From assembly GCA_977006965.1 (NCBI GenBank), contig OZ345353.1, positions 3,038,001-3,102,000 of the forward strand: DNA of 64,000 bases, written 5' to 3'. The DNA comes from Phymatolithon calcareum. Lineage: Eukaryota; Rhodophyta; Florideophyceae; Hapalidiales. Below, in pieces: positions 44,701-55,159 of the stretch. A program made the translations under genes and the position numbers. The notes beneath the pieces were generated by a model, which saw nothing but the letters and a program-made list of their open reading frames with translations, did not search any database and was not told where the DNA came from. Each line of letters opens with the position of its first letter. The stretch's first letter is position 1.

Positions 44701-45135
44701 ACGTATCCACAACCAAATGGCTCCGGTCCTCCCCCCTTTCTCCTCATCGGCTACGGAAACTTTAAACTTATACACCTTACATATGAACTGCTCAAGTATC
44801 TCCCGTGCTCAGCGCCCGCAGCACCACCAACCAATAACCTTTCGGTCGTAGTTCGCATACCGCACCAGTATCGCAGACGTACGTGCCACGAGGCAATGCC
44901 TCCGACTGATCATTACCGACAACCTGTCGGAATGCTGCAAGTGAGTTCTTGTCACTGCTACATCTCTTCCGGCACTTGCGAATGGCTCGTACAATTAAAT
45001 CATAATCCAAGTTCAATAGTTGAGATTGTACACTTGCGCGTCGCATAACCCACCTACCTGCCTACTCCTGTGAAAATTTCGGGGCCACGGAACCTGTTTC
45101 GGGGGAACAACGAACAGCCAACATCGAACATCGCA

Positions 45136-45405
45136 ATGGTGAAGGTCATGTGCAAAAAATGCGGAGCGGAAGTGAAAGTTGGGAATCATATCAACACCAC
45201 GTCGGCCTGGTTGAAAGGCAGGACCACGTTGACGATGAGCATACTGGGGACGACATTCACCAGTGTGTCGACAGAGCTTGATGGAATGTTCTTCACTCTG
45301 GGGTGGTGGGTTGTTCTACGCCCATTGCACGAAACAGCCGTTCTTGCGCATCATCAAGCTGGTCAACGAGAACGATGTTCCCAACCGTCAAACCATTGTT
45401 TGTAG
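45136..45405 (+). pseudogene. BED-type zinc-finger segment, unit 2
   Basis: It starts M-V-K-V-M-C-K-K-C-G-A-E-V-K-V-G-N-H like the peptide at 21343. The H-x4-H part is lost after a frame change (L-K-G-R-T-T-L-T-M-S), although the frame stays open to 45405. Confidence 0.5.
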
Positions 45406-45621
45406 TCGAGAAATCCAGGGTTATTCCATCAGTCATGAGTCTAGAGTAAAAAAACCTGATGGGTAAAGTAAACAACTTGCTCTTTTCATTCATTAACGAG
45501 AGGCTAAGTATAGCAGAATTCAGCCCAACAACTTGTTTAACATGAAACACATCTACAGTATCGGTACAGCAACGTTTGAAAGTACGCCTAGAGCTGTAGT
45601 GTATGTATCCACACCAGTTTG

Positions 45622-47022
45622 CTACTGTAGTTTTGAGCTTGTCTCAAATTTCTCCACTGCCCACTTCACTCTCCTCCACACCAAGCGTAGTTCCATTTTG
45701 AGTGCATCTTGACAGTTACATTTCGCCTGCTCTTCAACATGGATGAGCTCATTCAGTGTCCGGAAAGCTCTTGACAAATATGTCAACAAGGACACAGCAT
45801 CGTAAACTTCACCAACTTCTGTTAGCGCAATACCCATTTCTGCACAATAAACGGACAATTTCTCGTGGCGGTATGTAGAAAGGTCAAAAAGAGAACAACC
45901 TACATAAGATTGGCTCCAGTCGAAAAAGCAAAATGAACCTGTTGTTCCACCAGGCCGAAACATATTTCCTGTCGGCAAATCACCGTGAACGAAAGTCATC
46001 GGCAGCTTTGCATTCCGGACGTCACGTAGAGCTCGGATAATGTACGCTTTCCAACGCTTCACATACTTGAATTCCTCGCTATCCTTGAGATACTTAAGCT
46101 CTTCGTGCTCAAGTAAAAAGTCAAGATTCTCCTCCATCCATTCTGTACTCAGAACCATCATTCCTCCCGCTTCCAGTTCCGGAATCGCTACCATGCTCGC
46201 CTTATGCAGCTTGGCCACGTCTCGGAAACATTGCGGCAATTCGCTTGCTCCAACATAATTATCGAGCAGACCCCATTCCTTTCCGTGATCGGCTGATATC
46301 GTGATCCTCTCTTCCGTGTCAATCAAGAGGGGCTTCGCCACAAACGAAGGTGCAATCTTGCACAGCACTGATGTTATCTCCGCTTCATTGCAGAAAATAG
46401 GTGAACATTTCAGGAAGTAGAACCCTTTGTCGGAAATTACTCGAAGTATACTGCAAAGCATTTTTGCTTTCAGCTGAATCACCGGTCCCATCACCTCTAG
46501 TCCATGCGATCTCAGAACCCCGCACATCCATTCCGCCTTTTCCGTGAACCATCCCACTCGACCCCAGGCAACGCGCAAATCCGGTTCTCTTCCGTGCAAT
46601 ATGCTGTTGAGCTCTTCGCGAATAGCGTGTCGTCCCTCCTCGTCGCAATGGTCAATCTCAGCTTCTTCGATACCCACCCACTCCCATCTTTGTGGAAGGT
46701 CATTCGGATCTTCATGTGTCTCAAAAACGATCACAGATCGAGCAGCCCAGGCTTTGGAAATCTTTTTTTCCCGATTCCATATCCATCGCAAGATCGTCAC
46801 TGAGAAGTTGAACCCAAGTTTAAGTTTCAATTCATTCATCATATCGGGAGCGTTTGCCGAATTCATATGGTGTCCAAAACATTGCGGAAGAGTCCACTGG
46901 TCTCCATTACGAATGGCAACAATCCGATTCCGTGTCGTGTCGGGAATGAGCAATTGTAGCTCGCTGACGTCATCTCTTACGCAGCGTTCCCATGCCGACA
47001 AACAGTCTTTCGATTCCTCCAT
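45622..47022 (-). CDS. aminoglycoside-phosphotransferase (APH)-like kinase, copy 2
   Basis: The protein has 466 residues from the ATG at 47022, with no length difference to copy 1 at 21824 and mostly identical sequence by eye. The catalytic loop is F-V-H-G-D-L-P-T-G-N (His346, Asp348, Asn353) and the metal site F-F-D-W. The N-terminal W-T-L-P...G-W-E-W-V region is kept, and Y-F-L-K-C-S-P is kept as well. The absence of indels between two copies, when the flanking topoisomerase genes are shattered, suggests either selection or very recent amplification. The substrate is unknown; it should phosphorylate a small molecule if active. Confidence 0.75.
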   Translation of the reverse strand: MEESKDCLSAWERCVRDDVSELQLLIPDTTRNRIVAIRNGDQWTLPQCFGHHMNSANAPDMMNELKLKLGFNFSVTILRWIWNREKKISKAWAARSVIVFETHEDPNDLPQRWEWVGIEEAEIDHCDEEGRHAIREELNSILHGREPDLRVAWGRVGWFTEKAEWMCGVLRSHGLEVMGPVIQLKAKMLCSILRVISDKGFYFLKCSPIFCNEAEITSVLCKIAPSFVAKPLLIDTEERITISADHGKEWGLLDNYVGASELPQCFRDVAKLHKASMVAIPELEAGGMMVLSTEWMEENLDFLLEHEELKYLKDSEEFKYVKRWKAYIIRALRDVRNAKLPMTFVHGDLPTGNMFRPGGTTGSFCFFDWSQSYVGCSLFDLSTYRHEKLSVYCAEMGIALTEVGEVYDAVSLLTYLSRAFRTLNELIHVEEQAKCNCQDALKMELRLVWRRVKWAVEKFETSSKLQ

Positions 47023-47120
47023 TGCGCCTCCTTGTTGCACCTGCGTTGTTCCCGGGAGCGCTTTGTCGCTCTACATGACGTATGTGACGTTGCCTTGCTG
47101 CACGAAGATCGCAGATCCCA

Positions 47121-47151
47121 CGACTCGAAAATAATAATTATTTTCGAGTCG
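47121..47151. repeat. perfect 15-bp inverted repeat with 1-nt spacer
   Basis: CGACTCGAAAATAAT-A-ATTATTTTCGAGTCG. The homologous positions at 23.32 and 43.49 kb have only the left half, so the palindrome formed in this copy. Confidence 0.9.
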
Positions 47152-47999
47152 TATTATTGTTCTCTTTGAGTTGTCATACTGTACAGGTTTGCGCATGGAA
47201 CATGGACGCCCAAGATAGATTCATATCCCTCACAGGCTTGTACTTTTTGCTTGTGTGCGGCTAATCCACGGCACTATTTCTGACATTGTCGTCGTTCCAG
47301 ATCGTCAAGCATAGTAACTGTCAGTTCAGGGAAGTGAGAAAACGAACGGTAGTTTTAAGTATCAATCCATACCGTATTCTTGACTTTCTCGTTTGGATAC
47401 GGTGGACCAGGTCCAGTGGATCTCGTATTTCCGACCTGGATTGAAGGGAAAAAGAACAGCACTTAGCCAAGAAAGTGACGTAAATCGTGGGTCAACGGAA
47501 TGGAAATATTGCGGTTCAGCTGCTTTGATTGTGAATGGTGCCGGCTCCGAGCAATGAGGGTCCAGTATCCTTTGCGTTCGTTTACCATTGGAATGTGAGC
47601 CCCCTGAGTCTGCGGGAACTTAATCAAGTTGTTCTGAACCACCACTTGTGTTCTTTCGTACTCTAAGTAGTTTCCAACGCGACGATCCACAACATTGCCC
47701 ATTTCGGACTACTCGATCGCCTCAAGTTGACTTCAACTACTTGCCGAACGCTTATCTACTCGCATGTCGATAGTCACAAGAATCGTGAACACTTGTTTGT
47801 AACAGAAGGGAAAAAAATCTCGCGTACCCGGACATCGGCAAAATACATACTAGAGAATATACTATGAGTGCTAGAGCCTCCAAATCGTCACGGTATGTCG
47901 GCGTCCGTGAGTTGCTTTTTGCGACTGCAGAACTTCGATCTTTAAATATCAGTTGAAATCTGTACCAGAAATCAGAATCGCTTACCGGTCACTGCCGCT

Positions 48000-50490
48000 C
48001 CCGCGGCGTCGTTAAAACTCGGTTTGACGAGAAGAGACATTGCTTCTCGGAGATGATTGTCAACGTCGTCTCCGAAAGCTGCTTCCTCCTCTTGTTTGTC
48101 TCTGTCCCTCGTTACTCCCTCCGCCCCAACGTCTAACCCTGCCACCGCTATCGTCAACGTCCCCGTGTCCCACACTTCCAGGGTGTAGTGGTTTGGGGAT
48201 ATCGCAGTCGGCACGGGCACTGCGAAGTGTGTCATGATACCGACGATCGCACCATATGCACGCCCTGAAATTAATGGGAGTCCCCAGAGGAACACGGAAG
48301 TTCTTCCACGATATAGAAATGTAGCGCGACCCGCATTGCCCACACAAAACGGCTCCCTCTGCGGCCGCGACGGACTGAACCACGTATCCAGGGAAGAAGT
48401 ACACAAAGTTGCAAGATTCCCTGCCTGCGGAACACGATATGAATATTCTTGCAGAGTCTCTCGACTCCCGAATATTACGCCGTTGTAAGAATGTCCCATG
48501 TCTGGCCATTGCCGCTCTTATCTGTCATACTCGCTTCCACTCGTATCCGCCACAATCTCACTCCGATTTATATACTGCTCTCATCTGCACATCTCACTTC
48601 TCTCAAGAAGAAGACAATATCCCGACATCTGCTCTCCACACACAACCCCGACATCGTCAACATCAACCGTTCTAGCTACACACACAGCTTCCTCAATGTA
48701 CAACAACATTAAATGGGACCTGCACGACACCGACTTCACGTGCAGGGTACCCGCTCTGGACTTCTTGCCCATATGCGCGCGCGAGGTCCACAACTCCTTA
48801 AGATGGAACGCTTTGATTACCCCCGCAGTTCAGACATTACATTCTTACACCGTGATTTTTACAGCGGACATTCCGCGACATTCGCCTGGTTTGACGGCAT
48901 GCCCTGCGATAATCCACGTGTTGGATGGGTGCACATGACGCATCGAAAGCCTGACATCTTCTTCTCCGGGTTCACAGCCTCGTCACTCGGTGGATGCGAA
49001 ATGCAATAAGGACATAACGTGTGACGGGCGTTTGACGATGAATTGATCATTTGTAGCACTTGAAACTGACACACGGCGCACCTCGCATCGTGTGGCTCAA
49101 TAATCCCAAATCGACGCAAAAGCCACCTCCTCGACCGCGCCCGCGCCCACGACCTCTGCTCTTTCCTCCTCCGCGAACACTACCTCGCGACGCTGCTCCT
49201 CCATTTCCGAGCCGCCCTTTTAAATCTATTAGCTGATGACAATTCCCTCATTCGTAGAGATTGGGCACCAGACTTTGCCATGTAGCCGCGGAGCATATGT
49301 TAAACCTGCTTCGGAAAACATTGCGTATTATTACGCAATTGAGCAACTTGGCGCTACATTCAGTCAGCGCAGCCTGCAGCACAATTGCAACTTGCGCCTG
49401 TCCATTGACATTTTTTTCAGACCCTCCTCCTGCTTCACGCGCATGTATGTGCGGGCAATACGAAACTGACATCTTTCGTGTGACACGACAAGAGCAATGC
49501 CGATTTCCGTGGATGCGAAGCGTTCACCGTTGCCTCCTTCTTTCACAACCTAGTTCCGCTCTTGCGCTTTCCTGGTATGCTCCGCGATCGTGACGTCCGT
49601 CCCGATTCCATAATGATCCATAAGTGAAATAACATCGGCCTCCGAGAGCAGCGCCGGTGGTTGAGTCTGTCACTCGCGAAACGTAAAGCTCTGCCATGGA
49701 AGTGTTGCTCCGACATTCAGGAGGGCGGAGGGCATGTCGCGCTCAGACCACTTTTCGAGAGGATGTATGACCTCGAGATAGCCTTGTGCTCAATGATAAG
49801 CCCTCGAGCACCGAAAAACTCAGCCTCGCCAGCACGAACCTACAATGACGTTTCTGCCCCTGCTCGTCCACCGAACAGCACGCCAAGAACCGTTTTGTAA
49901 TATACATGTAAACTATGCGGTGGTCATCACTGTCACACCACCCCGGGTGCGGCTTCAGTCGGATGAATTGGTGGATGATGGCCATCATTCTGACCACCAG
50001 AACGCGGCCACATGAAGGTGACGATGTCTTGCTGACTGGGTGGGTAAGAAGCCTGTTTGCAAATTTCCCCATTCTGGATGTCCCGTTTGTTCTTGAATGA
50101 GTCCTTTCAGGTTATAAGTTTCATTGAATTGGTCAGTCTCAGTTCTCGCATAGCTGATCAGACCGCCCTTGACCGGAAATATCCAATTTAAACCTCCCCA
50201 CGGATACGGTGCGAAACCTGGTATACGCACATTTCGTACGCACATCGATCTCCTGTCGGGTATCAACCATGCACGCAATGCGCTTGTTCAGTTGCTCAAG
50301 ATGGGCAACAGCACGCAAAACATCACCGCGGGTCATGGCCGAGAAGCGAGCACGGTAGACCAAAATGTCGCGGTTGGCGAAGAGACATACTTCATGAACG
50401 TCGAAAGCGATATCCTCACCATACGAGTCACAATCGAGCCAAAGAATTACGTGCAACTTGGAGGTTTGAAGTTGCTGTGAACGTCTTCTC
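48000..50490 (-). pseudogene. DNA topoisomerase III (TOP3-like) pseudogene, copy 2
   Basis: The same gene as at 24050-26560. TOPRIM reads L-W-L-D-C-D-S-Y-G-E-D-I-A-F-D (about 50420), then A-R-F-S-A-M-T and V-D-T-R-Q-E-I-D. The active-site segment is L-I-S-Y-A-R-T-E-T, so the catalytic Tyr is kept (TAT at 50150-50152). About 370 nt just before it are missing compared with copy 1 (joined near 50163), and later frames shift. C-terminal zinc ribbons C-A-V-C...C-P-Y-C and the F-R-A-C-I-W-C-D finger are at 48250-49110, interrupted by a ~375-bp insertion. It cannot encode an active enzyme. Confidence 0.85.
48481..48855. mobile_element. TIR-type insertion in topoisomerase copy 2
   Basis: Copy 1 lacks this segment. 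Its ends are imperfect inverted repeats: GTTGTAAGAATGTCCCATGTCTG at the left, and the complement of GGTGTAAGAATGTAATGTCTG at the right. A piece (48720-48795) recurs inverted at 41880-41935, so the sequence is dispersed. No exact target duplication can be fixed. Confidence 0.55.
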
Positions 50491-50639
50491 GTTAAGGAGT
50501 TGTAGAAGGTGTTGGTGTTCTCAAGGCAAAGGAGATCGGGAATACAGCACGTGAAGAGCGTTTGTACCGGTCCCTTTAATGCGTGTGAACAGTTGATGTT
50601 CGTAGAGCAGAATGCAGTCACTGACGGTTGCGTTGTCGT

Positions 50640-51260
50640 CCGTAGTGGTTCTCATATGTCTCCTCCTGTAAGTACTACTAAGCCCACTCTGTATGTTCTG
50701 TACAGAGGCATCTCAACTACGTCCACCACCGCTCCGCCTAAAAGGGGGAAAGGCAGGGTTGCCATCTCAATACTTCCAGTTCTCCTATCCCTTCGGTACA
50801 GATTGTGTCCACACCCGGTGTCGGCCATCCCCTTTCTTTGATTTTTTTTGATTTTTGGATAACCTACATTCTTGGCTTTCTATAATAGTTTTCGAAATGC
50901 GAAGAACGGATCAGGAAGTGGTCTTAAACTGCGCGTTTAAGGAGCTGTCCCGATTTTCGAAGGAACCCTCTGCTGAGAATTTCTAAAAAAAGTTTCCACG
51001 GCGCGAGGACTTTTTTTTTGCTTAGCCAATTATGTACTGCCATAACAGAAAGTGTCCAATGAGCTTCTCGGATTCCCGAGCTCATAAAAAATAAAAGTGA
51101 AAATCTAAGATGGGGATGTAGGTCCTTAACCGCAGATAGGTGAGATATTCGAGGAGCTAAGTGGACAATGTCAACATAATATCTTGTACTACCAGGCTTG
51201 CTGCCAACCATAATTCTCCGAAATTTGTGGTCAGTAGCCACTGCAGTGGCAAATTTGCCA
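50640..51260. other. spacer without recognised genes
   Basis: AT-rich with homopolymer runs. No coding sequence is supported. Confidence 0.4.
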
Positions 51261-51405
51261 AGTCCAGCAGTATAAGATATTGTGGGCTCGCAGGCTCGCG
51301 CAGTACCATAACTTTAGTTTTTTAAATTAAATTTTGTGTTTAATTTTTTTTTAAAAAATTGTAGTCTAAATTTAACCGACGGACGTTAAACGGTGTTCTA
51401 AATTG
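51260..51405. repeat. AT-rich dispersed repeat, copy 1
   Basis: It contains GGGCTCG...GCGCAGTACxATAACTTTAG followed by CTAAATTTAACCGAC and matches 53995-54140. Both copies precede NB-ARC/WD40 gene fragments. Confidence 0.65.
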
Positions 51406-51411
51406 TCCTCT

Positions 51412-51778
51412 CAGTGCAGCTGACGTGCACGGCGGTCCGAGGTCGAGGCTCATGATGAGTCTGGACCATAAGGGGGAAGATATCTCATTAATTTGGACCA
51501 GAAGGGGATTATTTTTATATCTGGACCATAGGGGCAGTGGTCCTAGAGTGGGTCATGTAGATTATTATATACACTGCATTTAAGCGTTTGGATCGTAACG
51601 CAAGAATACTGTTTTTTCAGTTCTTTTAGAGCATATAGCCACTTCAGTGTTACGATCCGAACTGTGAAATGTACGGGATATGTCCACTCAGTGCAGCTGA
51701 CGTGCACGGCGTTCCGAGGTCGAGGCTCATGATGAGTCTGGACCATAAGGGGGAAGATATCTCATTAATTTGGACCAG
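51412..51778. repeat. ~90-bp direct repeat pair
   Basis: CTCAGTGCAGCTGACGTGCACGGCG...AATTTGGACCAG occurs at about 51412-51493 and 51686-51778, period about 274 nt. The second copy ends exactly where the NB-ARC fragment begins. The unit between them holds GGATCGTAAC...GTTACGATCC inverted arms. Confidence 0.75.
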
Positions 51779-52725
51779 CTAGATTTGTAAAGCTGCAGAG
51801 AATGCACAGTGTAGTGGTGGACCACACGATCGCCGATCTGTACACAAGTCCTTTCGTGCTGCGAAACCAGGCTTGTATGCCCATTTCAGTCTTAAGCCGA
51901 ATGTGAAACGTCGATAAAGGTTTTGATTTGGCAGTCGTGCGCCTTCTCAACGGGTTGAGTCTTCGCAAGCTCACCTTTCGGGACGATGGAGAAGGGCGGG
52001 GGAAAGAAAGTGGTCTTATGCTGCACGAGTTTTGTAAACGACAGGGGGAAAGGATGAAGACAAGCTTGATATGTTATACACAGCTTCTGAATGGATATCT
52101 GTCATCGAAACTGGGCTTATTTGAAGATTCGTTGATTGCAGATCAAGTTTATTCATTTGAGGGATCGTTTTTGGCACAGAAATCGAGACCATGGTGGTCC
52201 GTCGGAGAGGACGGATTTATTCTTGTCGAACCTGGCAGACACCTGGTGTCTGCAGATTTGATGATGGAGTTTGGCGTTCTTTTGTTGGATGCGCGATGGA
52301 CTTATACACGTGGTGATATCGATGGTATGTTGGCACTGAAAGCAGACTTTGACTGTCTGCTGACGCCTGGGGACGAACGTATTCGACAAAGAGTGAGACA
52401 GAGCTTCTAATTGCTTTGAAAAGCGATACAATTATCTTGGGGAGGAGTAACGGAAGGACAGCGACCGTTTCTAAAACCCAAGTGTGCGGACGGCTGTTCA
52501 ACATAAGGACGGAGAACGCGGTTGTAGGCGCGTACTTGAAAATTGTCGAATCGTACATACCAAAGTCGTATTTGCAACCCGTGAACGCTTTTTTTCCAGA
52601 TTCACGCAGCGCGCAGATCGTGGAAATCCCCGTGAGAGGAAAGTGCGGGACAGTTGATTGCTCTCCGTGTGGACGTTTTGTCGCATACATAAATGGCACA
52701 GAGCGGACTTATACGCTATGAAGAA
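51779..52725 (+). pseudogene. NB-ARC/WD40 (APAF1-like NLR) fragment 1
   Basis: It starts abruptly at GCTAGATTTGTAAAGCTGCAG, homologous to 55499, and runs through the winged-helix region and the linker P-W-W-S-V-G-E-D-G-F-I-L...H-L-V-S-A-D...L-L-L-D-A-R-W, typical of APAF1-type NB-ARC proteins. It then enters sequence leading to a WD40 part, which stops early at about 52721. Frame breaks occur near 52410. There is no P-loop. Confidence 0.6.
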
Positions 52726-53994
52726 GAAAGCTGACACCATGTGCTATATGTGTGTGGATGCACAATATCATACAAAAAACCGGACCCGGGCACAAAATCA
52801 TGCCAAATTACGCTCACTAAAGTGGTCGGACCTCAAAACCCTAAAACTCATTGCGCTTGTCTCTCTGGTCAAATTGGACAAAAGGGTTCCGAGATATTGA
52901 CCAAAATGTACTTTTCACCGAAAATATAATCGAATTTAAAGATCGTCCTTCATGACCCCAAATCAGCGAAAATGCATTATTCACCAAATTTATCATACGG
53001 CTGAGTTTTTCTCTTAATTTTAGCTATGATATTCCAGCTGGCAGTGATACTCAAAGCTAGTGTTGAAAGCAATATATTTAGCCCTAGGACGGACCACTGC
53101 TCCTGTGGTCCAAAATTTGAGTGGAAGCGAGTATGAGCAGTACGAGCCGGGATGGCTAGACATGGCCTATCTTTACAGTTTGTTCATTTTGAAAATTTGC
53201 CTCTGATGTGTTTACAGATTTAATCCTTCCGCTAGCTTCTCTAGAGCACAAGTGCACGTGTGAGCATTTTTCGAGCTTATCCGACATAGACGAAAGAGGC
53301 CTGCATTCAATTAGCCCATCTTAGGACTTCTTCTGGCCTGATTTGCCCTCGCTATGGGATGGGTCTGTTTCGACCGCCGCACAAGTATACCACATCTCCC
53401 AGAAGCTATAGTAGCTGTAAAAGTGTTAGTTGGTCCTAAGAGTTCAATTTCGCTCTCTCGGGTGTGCCCACATCCCTCTCAACCAGATATTACATAGCTC
53501 CCCGATGGCAGCGGGATACTCCCTCTCCCCTGCACTGTGTATCTGACGGGGTTATTGAAGTTGAGGAATTCCATACAGTAAAAGCTCGAACACTTGATCC
53601 ACCTCTTCCTCCACTACGTGCACACCACGTGTTGTTGTATGATATTAAACATGGTTGGTGGATAGAAATGCACGGACAGACTTACGTAAGTCCGTCCGTG
53701 ATTTTTAAAAGTAGGTTTTACAAAACGACACCATCCTTCGGAATTTGTGTAAGGTACATGGGAAAAACTGACAAACTCGTGTTTCAAGGATGATTTTACC
53801 ACATATTTTATTTCAAAAATCTTCAAATTTTAATCCCTCTTAACGTGCCAATCAGGTTACCGAAAAAGATTTTCCTCCAATGAGTGCGTGAACGATGCAC
53901 CAGTAAAATGTACAGATTTGAATTCTGTCCTATTAGTGCAACTTATGTGCACCAATGAATGGCAAGGACACCGAGTTCCGTAACTTTTCGCATC
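52726..53994. other. unassigned spacer with a 30-bp palindrome
   Basis: No gene is recognised. A near-perfect palindrome CACGGACAGACTTAC/GTAAGTCCGTCCGTG (one mismatch) lies at 53671-53700. Confidence 0.4.
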
Positions 53995-54140
53995 GCGTAT
54001 AATACTATAATTGGTGGGCTCGCTCGCTCGCGCAGTACGATAACTTTAGTTTTTCAAGTTAAATTTTGTGAAATGTTTTTTAAAAAATTGTGCTCTAAAT
54101 TTAACCGACAGATGTTAATTAAATGGTGTTCGAAACTCAT
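53995..54140. repeat. AT-rich dispersed repeat, copy 2
   Basis: Matches 51260-51405, with GTGGGCTCGCTCGCTCGCGCAG and CTAAATTTAACCGACAGATG. Confidence 0.65.
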
Positions 54141-54284
54141 ATTATAAAAACCAGTTCTGAGTTCGAACTTCTAACATAAGGAATCATACTCTCCTGGTTC
54201 TGGTTCTAGTACCAATAAAGTGGATTAATCTTAAGAAACTAGGGTGGAAACTGCTGATAGCAGTTTCCATTTGTAATTGGAGTT

Positions 54285-55135
54285 TTGTAAACGACAGTCG
54301 GAGCCATGAAGACAATATCAGTATGGTACACATAGCTTCTGAACGGATTTCTGGGACCGGAACTTAGCACGTGTGGAGAATCGTTGGTTGCAGATTAATA
54401 TGATTCATTTGAGCGAATGTTGTTGACTAAGATTCCGAGAGCGTGATGGTCTGTTGGAGAGGAAGATATATCCATGAGAAACTTGGCAGACATCTGGTGT
54501 CTGCAAATTTCATTACGGAGCTTGGTGGTCTTTTGTTGGATGGGCGTTGGACACATGCACGTGGTAAGATCGGTAGAATGATGGCACTGAAATCGGAGTT
54601 TGATTGTTCGCTGACACTTACGGACGAATTATTCCACAAATAATCCGACAGAGCTTCGAATTGCTTTAGAAAGGGATACAATTGTCGTGGGGAAGAGTAA
54701 CGGAAGGGCAGTGACCGATTCTGTTCTCAGTGTGCGGACGACTGTTCAACATAAGAACGGAGAACTCAATTGTAGAAGCGTACTTGAAAAGCGTGGAACG
54801 GCACACACGAAAGCCGAATTTTCGATTCGTGAATGTGTTTTTCCAAGGTTCGCAAAGCGCGCAGATCATGGAGATGCCCGTGGGAGGGTATTGCGATGCA
54901 GTTGATTGTTCTTCATGTGGACGTTTTGTCGCATCACGCGCATCAGGCGCAGACAGTGATGTTGTAGTCGCAGATTCGTCGACATGTGACATATTGAAGC
55001 GGCTGAAAGTACATTCTGACCTTGTATTGTGCGTTTTATTTTCTGCTTCGTCAAGAACAATTGTCTCAGGGTCGGATGATGCATCGATCAAAATCTGAGA
55101 ATGGGAGACATTTGAGTCGCCAGTGCGTGTTCTCG
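54285..55135 (+). pseudogene. NB-ARC/WD40 fragment 2
   Basis: A second decayed copy of the linker and first WD40 blades: F-S-A-S-S-R-T-I-V-S-G-S-D-D-A-S-I-K-I at 55040-55098, ended by TGA, then V-L-E-G-H-S-K-G-V in another frame. It joins directly to fragment 3. Confidence 0.6.
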
Positions 55136-55159
55136 AAGGGCACAGTAAGGGGGTAACGG

